From JACPUW01 sp049115495 (GTDB taxonomy: Bacteria; Bacteroidota; Bacteroidia; CAILMK01; JACPUW01), in the NCBI GenBank assembly GCA_049115495.1, contig JAGDZV010000001.1, positions 186,001-250,000 of the forward strand: a DNA stretch of 64,000 nt. The letters are read 5' to 3'. Shown here in pieces: positions 1-9,204 of the stretch (its first letter is position 1; each line of letters begins with the position of its first letter). Below the pieces are notes generated by a model. It was not told where the DNA came from. It saw nothing but the letters and a program-made list of their open reading frames with translations, and ran no database searches. A program made the translations under genes and the position numbers.

Positions 1-1800
1 AGAATAGTCTTTGACAGCTTATTTCAGGTTGGTTTTGACCTTTTAGACCAAAGCCCAGACTCAGTTATTAAATATGCTGTTGTTTTAAAGACTAAATTCA
101 TAAACCCTAAAGACCCGTATCAAGTAGGATATACCCAATACTTAAGCGCCGAAGCTTACCGTGCCAAGGGTAATTATGAATTGGCCGCCATGAATATTGG
201 TGAATCGCTAGAAACTTTTACAGAATCTAACGACTCAATGGGAAAAGCCTACGCCTACCATGGATGGGCTCTTATTTATGACGAATTAGGAAGATCAAAA
301 GATGCTGTAGAACTTTATAAATTAAGCTTGGCATTTGACACCACTTACCTTGATGATTTGTTTGTGAACTGGCAAAATCTTTCTTTAAATTATAGCAGCC
401 TTGGTGAGTATAAAGAAGCGAAAGCGTACATAACAAAAATGTACAATAACGCCCATAGGTTAAAAGATAGCTCAGGTTTTTACATGGCCAAAGAAAGTGA
501 AGCTTATGTAAAATATTATTTAGATCAACTTAAGGATGCTCTAATCCTAAACAAGCAAGCTATTGCATATTATAAAAAGCAAGGATATAAAGGTTACTTA
601 GTAAACCTGTATTATTTTCAAGCTGAGATTTTGTGTTATCTAAATGATTACAAGAAAGCCAGAAAAATGCTTTATAAAGGGCGTGCAATTGAAGAAAACG
701 TAACGCCACAATTAGTTAGTTCTTACTACTACTCAGTGCTAGAATTACTAGAATTTAAACTTGGACATTTTGAAAAGGCTTATAACGCCCTTTATAATTG
801 GACTTTAATTCAAGAAAAAGCAAATCTCAATTTAAACTACAGTGTATTACAATCGCTTAAAGATGAGTTTGTTTTCGAAGAAAAATTAAAAGAAGAGAAA
901 AGAAAAAATGAGATTGAAACAGTAAAGGCCAAAAGTAAATTGGCTTTTGAGAAAAAAACAAGATACTACCTATATGCCATTGTTTTATTTGTTTTAAGCG
1001 TTGCCATTGCTCTTCTTTATTTATTAATAAAATTCAAAAGGCTAAATAAAACACTTGACAAGAAAAATATCGAAATAGAGAATTATAACAATGAGCTAAA
1101 CAATAGCAACATAATTAAGGAAAAATTAATTGGATTGGTTGCGCATGACACTAGAAGCCCACTTGCCTATACTACGGCCGCTTTAGAATTAATTAATGGT
1201 GGTGAAACCGATGAAAATGAAACCAAAAGCATTTTAAATTCTCTTGAACAAAAGACTAGAGATGCTTTGGACGAAACTGATGGAATTATAAAATGGGCTA
1301 GAGCTCAACTTAGCGGAATCGATGTTCAATTTGAAATGCTTTCGGCTAATGAGCTTTTTGAAGATGTAATTGCTAGTGTAAAAAGAGATTTTGAAAAGAA
1401 GCAAATTCATTTCAAGAAACAGGAAATTACTAATAATTGCAATGTTTATGCTGATAGGATTCTCTTAAAAATTGTGCTAAAAAACTTACTCGTAAACGCA
1501 GCAAAATTCTCATATGAGCGCGATCAGGTAATGATTAGATATCAAAAAGATGATGATTTCTGTTTGATTAAGATAATAGACAATGGAATTGGGATGACTG
1601 AAGAGGAAATTGACAAAACCTTCACTTTGCAATCAACATCAAAAAAAGGCACCAATAATGAAAGAGGCACAGGGCTGGGCCTTTTGCAATGCCACGAGTT
1701 TGTCTACAAAATGAATGGTGAATTAGGGGTTGAGAGCAAAAAACATGTTGGTACTGTTTTTACAATTAAGCTGCCCAGAGTTAAGAATACTACACTCTAA
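1..1800 (+). CDS. TPR-containing sensor histidine kinase (5' end outside window)
   Basis: The reading frame is open from base 1, so the start lies upstream; 599 residues are visible. Residues 1-290 are tetratricopeptide-like helices (for example KGNYELAAMN, LGEYKEAKAY). A short charged coiled coil and one membrane segment (about 321-344) follow. The kinase core has the H-box LVAHDTRSPL with phospho-acceptor His about 382, the N-box LKNLLVNAAKFS, the G1 box DNGIGM and the G2 box GTGLGL. This is the common Bacteroidota layout of periplasmic TPR sensor, transmembrane helix and cytoplasmic HisKA/HATPase. No receiver domain or response regulator is adjacent, so the partner is unknown. The family is certain; the signal sensed is not. 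Confidence 0.93.
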   Translation, partial: RIVFDSLFQVGFDLLDQSPDSVIKYAVVLKTKFINPKDPYQVGYTQYLSAEAYRAKGNYELAAMNIGESLETFTESNDSMGKAYAYHGWALIYDELGRSKDAVELYKLSLAFDTTYLDDLFVNWQNLSLNYSSLGEYKEAKAYITKMYNNAHRLKDSSGFYMAKESEAYVKYYLDQLKDALILNKQAIAYYKKQGYKGYLVNLYYFQAEILCYLNDYKKARKMLYKGRAIEENVTPQLVSSYYYSVLELLEFKLGHFEKAYNALYNWTLIQEKANLNLNYSVLQSLKDEFVFEEKLKEEKRKNEIETVKAKSKLAFEKKTRYYLYAIVLFVLSVAIALLYLLIKFKRLNKTLDKKNIEIENYNNELNNSNIIKEKLIGLVAHDTRSPLAYTTAALELINGGETDENETKSILNSLEQKTRDALDETDGIIKWARAQLSGIDVQFEMLSANELFEDVIASVKRDFEKKQIHFKKQEITNNCNVYADRILLKIVLKNLLVNAAKFSYERDQVMIRYQKDDDFCLIKIIDNGIGMTEEEIDKTFTLQSTSKKGTNNERGTGLGLLQCHEFVYKMNGELGVESKKHVGTVFTIKLPRVKNTTL

Positions 1801-1812
1801 ATTCACAACCCA

Positions 1813-2787
1813 TTAGGCTATTATAAAATCTTGCATCTCAATAAACCCTTTGTTTAGTAAAAAGTCTCTAACCTTATCTCGTGCCCCTCTATTTGCAACA
1901 AATGAAATTATGGGATTATGTTCATCAAGTAAAATATCTTTAAAGTAAATGCATTGGGCAACTGATGTTTTTTGTTTTACAATATCAATATATCCTGATA
2001 TTCCAATATCAAATTCATTTAAAGTTTCAGCTCTTCTTCTGGTTTTTCTTCCAGCTCCCCAAATCCAAATGCTTTTGCGCTTTTTTAAAAACTTCGCTAA
2101 ATATGAGCACTTTATCCTATTAAAAGCATCATTGGTATAGGCCTTATGAGTTCTTGTAAGCCTGGTTTCGAGATCGTTCCATTGCATTAATTCTTGCGGT
2201 AGTTTATGCATTCTAACACCATTACTGTGCCAGCGCAAAAACATCTCATAGTCTTCAGGAATATTTGCGCCAAAACTGTAATTGCCATGCTCAGTGATCA
2301 GTTTTTTCCTAAAAACAACAGTTGGATTAATTATGGGGCTTTCAATAAATATTGAATTATTTATCTCTACTTCACTAATTACAGAATTAGACCAATGCAC
2401 ATATTGCTTTAAACCTTCTCCTATTCCGCCATATTTAGCCTGAGTAGCAATAACATCAACTTTTGGGTTTTTAGCTAAATAATTTACTTGTTTTTCAAGT
2501 TTTGATTCAAACCATTCATCATCCGCATCAATTCTTGCAATAAGTTCATTCTCTGCTTGTGCTAGCCCCCTATTCATGGCGTATCTTACGCCTTGATTGC
2601 CCTCAGCAACCACTTTAATTCTAGGGTCCTTTAAAGCGAAATGCCTGGCAATTTTTAAACTAGTATCGTTTGAATTGTTATTCACTAAAATCAACTCAAA
2701 GTTGGTAAAGGATTGGCTTAATACAGACTCAATGGCCTTGCCTAAGGTTAGTTGCGCGTTGTAGAAAGGAAGAATTACTGAAACCAC
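1813..2787 (-). CDS. Glycosyltransferase family 2 protein
   Basis: GT-A fold glycosyltransferase. The N-terminus VSVILPFYNA is the classic family 2 opening, followed by LVNNNSNDTS and the metal/nucleotide-binding ARIDADDEW (DXD). It probably transfers a sugar from a nucleotide donor to a surface glycan or lipid at the cytoplasmic face of the membrane; the C-terminal 100 residues contain IWIWGAGRKTRRRAE, a feature of some capsule-type transferases. I chose the GTG at 2787 because it starts directly at the conserved strand. A TTG at 2835 would add 16 residues but overlap the divergent gene that starts at 2826. The acceptor sugar cannot be told from sequence, and no glycan cluster surrounds it. 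Confidence 0.9.
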   Translation of the reverse strand: MVSVILPFYNAQLTLGKAIESVLSQSFTNFELILVNNNSNDTSLKIARHFALKDPRIKVVAEGNQGVRYAMNRGLAQAENELIARIDADDEWFESKLEKQVNYLAKNPKVDVIATQAKYGGIGEGLKQYVHWSNSVISEVEINNSIFIESPIINPTVVFRKKLITEHGNYSFGANIPEDYEMFLRWHSNGVRMHKLPQELMQWNDLETRLTRTHKAYTNDAFNRIKCSYLAKFLKKRKSIWIWGAGRKTRRRAETLNEFDIGISGYIDIVKQKTSVAQCIYFKDILLDEHNPIISFVANRGARDKVRDFLLNKGFIEMQDFIIA

Positions 2788-2825
2788 TAGGGCAAATGTG
2801 GTGTTTTGTAAACTAATTTCGCCTT

Positions 2826-3701
2826 GTGGAAACAAAACAAGCAGCTTTAGTTAAGCTACATTTTACCGTATTTATATTCGGTTTTACCGCCATTTTAGGA
2901 AGACTCATTACACTTGAAGAAGGCCCCCTTGTATGGTATAGAATGATGATAGCTTCGGCTGCTATGCTATTTTTACCAAGATTTTGGAAGGGCATTAAAA
3001 CAGTTAAACCACGTGATGGAATTAAAGTAGCACTAACAGGAGGTGTAGTAGCTATTCATTGGGTCACTTTTTTTGGCGCAATCAAGTTTTCAAATGTTTC
3101 GTTTGCGTTATGTATGATGGCTACAGCATCTTTTTTTACTTCTATTTTAGAACCAATTATTCTTAAACGACCTTTTAGTAAAAAAGAAATTCTTCTTGGG
3201 TTAATGGTATTACCGGGAATTTTCTTGGTATTCCAGTTTTCTACTTTTTATTTAAATGGAATGGTATTGGGTTTGGTTTCGGCATTTTTAGCGGCCTTAT
3301 TTGGCACTCTAAACAAAACTTTTGCTACTAAAATGAAACCCATAGCCATAAGCTTTATTGAACTTTTTACGGGTTTCATAATACTATCGATTTTAATGCC
3401 ACTTTATTTACACTACAGGCCTGATGCCACCTTGGCAATTACAGAACAAATGGATATTATTTGGCTTTTGATTCTGGGTGTTGTGTGTACCACATTGGCC
3501 TTTATTTTTTCTGTTGATGTTTTAAAGGAGCTGTCTGCTTTTACAACTGCGCTTGCCATAAACTTAGAGCCTATTTACGGTATAATTTTAGCTATTATAA
3601 TATTTAAAGAGAATGAAGAACTTGGTGGCAACTTTTACATTGGGGCGGGCCTTATTGTACTGGCAATTTTGCTCAATGGAATAATAAAAAACAGAAAATA
3701 A
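2826..3701 (+). CDS. EamA/DMT-superfamily permease
   Basis: Inner-membrane protein of 291 residues with about ten hydrophobic helices arranged as two EamA repeats, the usual size of drug/metabolite transporter proteins. Key stretches are GFTAILGRLI with GPLVWYRMMIA in the first half, and LEPIYGIILAIIIFKE near the end, which is typical of the second EamA repeat. The start is GTG at 2826; an in-frame TAA lies 10 bases upstream and no ATG is available. It is divergent from the glycosyltransferase with about 38 bp between the starts, which leaves little room for two independent promoters. The stop codon forms part of a 9-bp direct repeat that flanks a mobile-like element. The substrate is unknown. 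Confidence 0.9.
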   Translation: METKQAALVKLHFTVFIFGFTAILGRLITLEEGPLVWYRMMIASAAMLFLPRFWKGIKTVKPRDGIKVALTGGVVAIHWVTFFGAIKFSNVSFALCMMATASFFTSILEPIILKRPFSKKEILLGLMVLPGIFLVFQFSTFYLNGMVLGLVSAFLAALFGTLNKTFATKMKPIAISFIELFTGFIILSILMPLYLHYRPDATLAITEQMDIIWLLILGVVCTTLAFIFSVDVLKELSAFTTALAINLEPIYGIILAIIIFKENEELGGNFYIGAGLIVLAILLNGIIKNRK

Positions 3702-3707
3702 ATTATT

Positions 3708-3856
3708 AGGGGTATCGGGAGTTGTACCATAAAATCAATAAATGAATTTTTCGATTATTTATCCTTAATGCGAGAGATTGAAATGGCTCGCTACTGATCT
3801 TAACCATGGAATTCATTCCATCGAAATGCATTGTGGTCTCATTCCTGGTACCCCTG
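3708..3856 (+). repeat. MITE-like intergenic element, copy A
   Basis: A non-coding element of about 149 bp with imperfect terminal inverted repeats: AGGGGTATCGGGA at the left, and the complement of the right end reads AGGGGTACCAGGA. It is flanked by identical 9-bp sequences TAAATTATT at 3699-3707 and 3857-3865, which look like a target-site duplication. Inside is a hairpin, GCGAG at about 3769 pairing with CTCGC, and an inverted repeat ATGGAAT/ATTCCAT (3806-3821). Its sequence aligns along its full length with the reverse complement of 34895-35047, including GGAATTCATTC and GAAATG blocks. It encodes no protein. It begins directly after the EamA stop codon and ends about 90 bp before the first T9SS paralog. 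Confidence 0.75.
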
Positions 3857-3943
3857 TAAATTATTATTTACCTTTCTAAATAGGCAACCTTCCTACCTCA
3901 GCTTCGTAGTCTATTATGTTTCTTTGTTTAAAAACATTTAGCT

Positions 3944-6145
3944 ATGAAAAAATATACGTACCTAATTTTCTTACTACTTAATCTTTCATTTTCAACACTT
4001 TGGTCTCAGTCATATTTGGGTGGAGAAATTCAAGTTAACCGGTTACAAAACGGTAATTTTCAATTCAATGTAACGTACATTCAAAACTGTGTAAGTTGCT
4101 CTGAAGGTGCTAATTGCAATGTACCCAAACAAATTGATATTCAATATGCCAACAGATCTTTTAAAATCCCTCTTTGGCAAGATGATGCTACATCTATAAA
4201 ACCAGGAAAGTGTTCTGATTGTACAAGATGCAGCAACGATAGCTGCGATCTGAGATATGGATATACAACTTATCTTTTAAGGGCTGAAGCTGATTTAGAC
4301 AGCATTATTGATCAAAACGTATGTACCATAAATGCCCAAGTAAAAACCGATCTAATTGATGCTCAAATTCAAAATATTTCTACCGGTAATTCAAATGTAA
4401 TTTTAATGAATACGGAGTTTAATGCTTGTGTATTAAACTCAACTCCCGCATCTAAAGATTTTGGCGGTGCAATTTGCTTAGGATCCGATGCTATAAAAAC
4501 AGCAGAATCAATTGAAATAATTGTTGGTGAGTATGATGATATGGTTTATTCACTTAATCCTATTACAGGTACTAATGGCAATGCATCCTACGGTTCGGGT
4601 TTTTCATATGAAAAGCCTTTATATTACTTAGGTTTCCCCAGAGAGAATTTAAAATTCCCAAGAGGCTTTCATTTAGACTCAACTAAGGGCTCATTAATGT
4701 TTAGACCCATGAAAATTGAAAATACCATGGTAAGAATAAAAGTAGAAGAATATAGAATGGGGGCTTGGCTATCAACTACTTATAAAGATCTTCATTTTGA
4801 AGTAATAAAATGCCCTCAAAATAATGCTCCGGTAATTTCAGGAATTAATTGTACTTCTCCTCAACCTGAGAACTTTAAAACTGAAGCTGTAGTAGAAGAA
4901 ACCGTTTGTTTTAACATTTGCACTACAGATAAGGATAAAAATGACACCATAATTCTCAACTGGAATCAGGGCATTTTGGGTTCTACGTTTCAACTTATAG
5001 ACTCAACAGCAAAAAAACATGAAGGTCGTTTTTGCTGGACACCTACCGAAGCAGACATTAGTAAATTCCCGCACACATTTGTTGTAAATGCGGTAGATAA
5101 TGGATGTCCTGTTTCTGCTTTTACGGCACGATCATTTCTTATTACAGTAAAGGACAAACCACGTTTTGAGGTGAAAACAGAAGTTGACGACTGTGGTAGA
5201 GGTAAAATAATATTGAATGATACTGGATCCATTCAAGTAAGCCAATGGATAGTAGCCGTAAATGGGAGAACCATTGTGAAAAAAGGGAGCTTATCGGATA
5301 CCATTGAACTTAAAGGATTAAACACTGGGTATCATAAATACACCATTACAGCAATTGGTGCAAATGGATCAAATAATGTGGTTGAAGATTCATTATTCAG
5401 TAATGGCCAGCCACCTTTTAAAACTGGCTTTGTAAATTATAACATTTGCCCTGGCGATACTGCATTTTTTAATGGTAATGATTATTTATTTGGAGGTACA
5501 AGGCTAAAATGGTCTGATGGCAGAGCGGTTACAGATTCGTTTTTTAGTCAAAGTAATGACCAAACGATTTATGTTTATGGCAACAATGGTAATTGTACCG
5601 ATACCCTAACTCTTGATTTGAATGTATTGCACTTTAGCGAAATAATTGAAGCGAAAAACCGATCTGGTGACGCACCACTTTTCGTTGGTTTTGAAATAAC
5701 TAGCCCGTATGATGCCGATTCAGTTTTCATTGACTTTGGAGATGGCAAGAGTAATACCTTATCAACTTTTCAATTTCCGTATGTGCACGAATACGCCGAA
5801 AAGGGCACATATGATGTGTCGTATTTGTTAAGTTATAAAGGAAATACCTGTAGCAATACAACCGTTTTTCTTAAAGAATATATCAATGTTTTTCCAACCG
5901 GTATTTATGAATGGCCATCTGAAAGTTTTTCAATTTACCCTAATCCTACAAGCAGTAGTTTTTTAATAAAAAGTAACATACGTATAAAACGAGTTGATGC
6001 TTTTGATGTAACTGGCCGTAAAATGGAAATAAACGAAATTTCTGATGTTCATTTTGAAATAGTGAGCGACCCAAAAGGTATATTTTTAATTGAAATTGAA
6101 TTTATTAATGGTCAAATAAGCCGCGAAAGGGTCATAATCAACTGA
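3944..6145 (+). CDS. T9SS-exported protein, YRDC-type family, divergent paralog 1
   Basis: Secreted protein of 733 residues: signal peptide (1-22, ending LWSQ), then an N-terminal module beginning SYLGGEIQV with a cysteine cluster CSDCTRCSNDSC, then the family signature YLGFPR...FPRGFHLD (about 228-245) and FRPMKIEN. It continues with CPQNNAPVISG and DNGCPVSAF blocks, a PKD-like domain (DFGDGKS... HEYAEKGTYDVS, about 595-640) and a type A T9SS sorting domain from SIYPNPTSS (about 662) to the C-terminus. It lacks the CC-type pairs and the YRDCNG motif of the three following paralogs and is 240 residues shorter. It is presumably anchored on or released from the cell surface; an adhesin-like or structural role is inference. 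Confidence 0.85.
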   Translation: MKKYTYLIFLLLNLSFSTLWSQSYLGGEIQVNRLQNGNFQFNVTYIQNCVSCSEGANCNVPKQIDIQYANRSFKIPLWQDDATSIKPGKCSDCTRCSNDSCDLRYGYTTYLLRAEADLDSIIDQNVCTINAQVKTDLIDAQIQNISTGNSNVILMNTEFNACVLNSTPASKDFGGAICLGSDAIKTAESIEIIVGEYDDMVYSLNPITGTNGNASYGSGFSYEKPLYYLGFPRENLKFPRGFHLDSTKGSLMFRPMKIENTMVRIKVEEYRMGAWLSTTYKDLHFEVIKCPQNNAPVISGINCTSPQPENFKTEAVVEETVCFNICTTDKDKNDTIILNWNQGILGSTFQLIDSTAKKHEGRFCWTPTEADISKFPHTFVVNAVDNGCPVSAFTARSFLITVKDKPRFEVKTEVDDCGRGKIILNDTGSIQVSQWIVAVNGRTIVKKGSLSDTIELKGLNTGYHKYTITAIGANGSNNVVEDSLFSNGQPPFKTGFVNYNICPGDTAFFNGNDYLFGGTRLKWSDGRAVTDSFFSQSNDQTIYVYGNNGNCTDTLTLDLNVLHFSEIIEAKNRSGDAPLFVGFEITSPYDADSVFIDFGDGKSNTLSTFQFPYVHEYAEKGTYDVSYLLSYKGNTCSNTTVFLKEYINVFPTGIYEWPSESFSIYPNPTSSSFLIKSNIRIKRVDAFDVTGRKMEINEISDVHFEIVSDPKGIFLIEIEFINGQISRERVIIN

Positions 6146-6256
6146 TATATCAAAAAAATGGTTGTTATAAAGGCTACCATCACTTTTTAATTTTCGCCGG
6201 AATAAACTTTAAATCATACATTTACCTTCTTATTGTTTAAGGTTAAAATTCGTTTT

Positions 6257-9160
6257 ATGAAAATTTCATTTGGCTACTACTTACTAATTTTTATTGCTTT
6301 TTTAATTCCGAAGCATTCTTTTGCCACACATGTAATGGGCGCTGAATTTGAATGGGAAGAAACAGGGAAAGACACTTTTTTAATTAAGGTGAATGTTTAC
6401 AGAGACTGTAACGGTATAAATTTAAGTGCTACGCCAATAACAGCTATTAGTAGTTGTGGTAGTATTAGACTAAATACCACCAGAAGCAGTGGCGAAGATG
6501 TAACTCCAATATGTGATGAGCAATGTTCAAGATGCGATTCTCGAAGTTGTTCTTTTCAATACGGCATTGAGAAATATGAACTAAGTGCTATTTTTATTGC
6601 TACTAGCCCTATAGGCAATGGTTGTTGTGATTTTACGTTGTCTTGGCAACAATGTTGTAGAAATGGTTCAATAACAACGGGCTCGGCTAGTGAGAATTTT
6701 TATCTTGAATCAAAAATTGATGTTTGCAAACCAACACAGCTCAAATGGAATAGTCCTGCAGTAGCCATTGGGTGTTTAGGAAAAGATTTATATCTTGACT
6801 TAAGTATAGACCACTCAAATGCTGATGATTCCGTTGTTTATAAATGGGCCGAACCAATGCAAAGTGCAAACAGCAAGTCAAGCTACACTTCACCTTTTGC
6901 TTATAATAAACCAATTTCTTATTTAGGTTTCCCTAAAACTGGTCAATCATTGCCTAGGGGTATACATCTTGACAAAGACAATGGTTCTTTAAGATTTAGG
7001 CCTATGAAAGCAGAACAAACAATAATGGCCATAAAAGCTGAAGTATATAGAAAACAAACTCTTGTTGCCAGCATAACGCGAGACATTCAGTATACGGTAA
7101 TTAAATGCCCCGATAATTCTCCTCCAAGGCTCTCTGGTTTTGACACCACTTCTTTTGCTGCAAAATCTTTTAAAAAGACCATTTGCGCCAATAAAATGAG
7201 CCATTTTAAACTTTACTCCTATGATAATGACAAAGATGATTCGGTTTTAATTTCTTTTAATAGTGGCGTAGCTGACTCGGTTATTATTACCGACAAAAAA
7301 GATAAAAGACAAATGGCTGAGTGGTTTTGGACACCAACATCAAACGACATTAGCGAACAATACCATGAATTTAAGCTTGACGTAATTGATGATGCTTGCC
7401 CTGTTTCATTACAAAACTCCGCCTTTTATAAGATCAAAGTAATAAGCGGACTTCCTAAAGGAATTGACATTAGCAGCGAAACTTTAAATAACTGTGGCTC
7501 ATATGCTTTCAAAATTCAAGATTCAACAGGTTTTGATTTCTCTAATGTAAAATGGTTTTTAAACGACACCTTATTAATTGGAGATAAGAAATCAGTCAGC
7601 TATACATTTAACCAAATTGGTAAATTTAAAATTTCGGCTATAATTAGCGAATGTGATACTCTTGAGATAAGCGATAGCATTGATGTAATAAACGCAAAAA
7701 CCCTAGCTATTGCGCTAAATGACACCGCTAGTTGCGGAAATAAAACAATTACTTTAAAACCAAAGGTTATTGGAAACGTTGGGCCGGTTACTTACAATTG
7801 GGATATTGATACTGCTTTTGGATACGCTGGTTCCCTTAACGACTCAGTTGTAGATATAGATCTTCAAAAAATATCGGGCAGTATTAAAAAACCAATTAGC
7901 CTAACCGTAAAGGATAGTTTAAATTGTGAAATAACCAAAGAGATTACACTTAATAGAAAACCTACTGATATAATTGATATTGAAACAAGTAGAGTACTGT
8001 GCTATGGTGATGTTGAACGTTTAACTTTAAGTATTAGAAATGGATACGGAAGCTGGACCGGACCAAATTTAACTAACAATGAAATTAAAATTGAAGACCT
8101 AAACTTTAGCAAATACTTATATGCTTTTGTGTATGAAGATGATTACATATGTGAGTTAGACACTTTTATTTTAGATTATAAAAAACTACCTACAGTAAGC
8201 GCAGGAGTTGATATAAATACTTGTTTATCATCTGACAATGAAACGCTTTCTCCGTCTCCAGTAAATGGAATTTGGAACAATTCAACCTATATAAAACAAG
8301 GTAAGTTTGACCACAAACAAGCTGGTAAAGGAAATTATAGTCTAATTTATAGCTTTACCGATATATATGGTTGCCAAAATGAAGACACGATTAACGTTAA
8401 TATCTACGATTACGCACCCACGGTTTTGGTAACTGATACCGCTGAGGCATGTTTAAGTGAGCAACAAATTACTTTAAGCGCCGATAAAAATGGCGGAACT
8501 TGGAGCGGAACTGGTATTTTAAGTTCTGCAAACCCATTAATTATTAAACCATCAGACCTTGGAAGCGGCACCTGGCCAATATATTATAACTTTAGCGATA
8601 GCAATAAATGCTCAAGTATAGATACATCAACTATTATAATTAATGAAGCTCCGATAATTAATATAAATATTGAAAACAGCAGCATTGATAGTGGAGACAC
8701 GCTTAAAGTGAATAACAATACTGTTGCTCAAAACCCTGTAACTTACCATTGGAAGCTAGGAAACCCAGCTTTTATAACGTCTACTACTGAGAATTTTTCT
8801 GAAGTAGTTGATTCTGTAGGAACATTTGATTTAACGCTAATGGCAACTGATGAGAAAACAGATTGTGTTGATACTTTAGTACTTGAAGACGCGATTGTGG
8901 TAGGCAATGGAAACAGTATTTCTGAGCTTGATAAATCTATAAGCGTGTTTCCAAATCCGTTTAATGATGAAATACAGATAAACAGCGACCGTGTAATTGA
9001 AACTGTTAAAGTGTTTAATGCAAATGGTCAGCTTGTTTCATACAAAACACCTAACAAAAATCTTGTATCCATTGATTTGGAAACACAAGCCAAAGGCATG
9101 TATTTTATCAGAATTTACACTGAAAAAGGAACATTTTCTAAACGAATCTTAAAACAATAA
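6257..9160 (+). CDS. T9SS-exported protein, YRDC-type family, paralog 2
   Basis: 967-residue secreted protein. ATG 6257 begins directly with the signal peptide (MKISFGYYLLIF...SFA); a TTG at 6233 would add eight residues. The mature part opens THVMGAEFEWEE and then VNVYRDCNG, the opening shared by large Bacteroidota surface proteins. The cysteine set CDEQCSRCDSRSC, GCCDFTLSW and QQCCRNG is complete. Signature YLGFPK...LPRGIHLD and RPMKAE follow, then CPDNSPPRLSG and DDACPVS. The C-terminal half has repeated beta domains with GGTWSGTGILSS-type motifs, and a type A sorting domain begins at VFPNPFND (about 896). It is the second of four tandem paralogs, with 111 bp and 44 bp gaps to its neighbours. 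Function unknown; surface structure or adhesion is likely. Confidence 0.87.
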   Translation: MKISFGYYLLIFIAFLIPKHSFATHVMGAEFEWEETGKDTFLIKVNVYRDCNGINLSATPITAISSCGSIRLNTTRSSGEDVTPICDEQCSRCDSRSCSFQYGIEKYELSAIFIATSPIGNGCCDFTLSWQQCCRNGSITTGSASENFYLESKIDVCKPTQLKWNSPAVAIGCLGKDLYLDLSIDHSNADDSVVYKWAEPMQSANSKSSYTSPFAYNKPISYLGFPKTGQSLPRGIHLDKDNGSLRFRPMKAEQTIMAIKAEVYRKQTLVASITRDIQYTVIKCPDNSPPRLSGFDTTSFAAKSFKKTICANKMSHFKLYSYDNDKDDSVLISFNSGVADSVIITDKKDKRQMAEWFWTPTSNDISEQYHEFKLDVIDDACPVSLQNSAFYKIKVISGLPKGIDISSETLNNCGSYAFKIQDSTGFDFSNVKWFLNDTLLIGDKKSVSYTFNQIGKFKISAIISECDTLEISDSIDVINAKTLAIALNDTASCGNKTITLKPKVIGNVGPVTYNWDIDTAFGYAGSLNDSVVDIDLQKISGSIKKPISLTVKDSLNCEITKEITLNRKPTDIIDIETSRVLCYGDVERLTLSIRNGYGSWTGPNLTNNEIKIEDLNFSKYLYAFVYEDDYICELDTFILDYKKLPTVSAGVDINTCLSSDNETLSPSPVNGIWNNSTYIKQGKFDHKQAGKGNYSLIYSFTDIYGCQNEDTINVNIYDYAPTVLVTDTAEACLSEQQITLSADKNGGTWSGTGILSSANPLIIKPSDLGSGTWPIYYNFSDSNKCSSIDTSTIIINEAPIININIENSSIDSGDTLKVNNNTVAQNPVTYHWKLGNPAFITSTTENFSEVVDSVGTFDLTLMATDEKTDCVDTLVLEDAIVVGNGNSISELDKSISVFPNPFNDEIQINSDRVIETVKVFNANGQLVSYKTPNKNLVSIDLETQAKGMYFIRIYTEKGTFSKRILKQ

Positions 9161-9204
9161 GCAACCACTAAATCAATCGTAGCATCTACTATAAAAAGAA
9201 AGCT

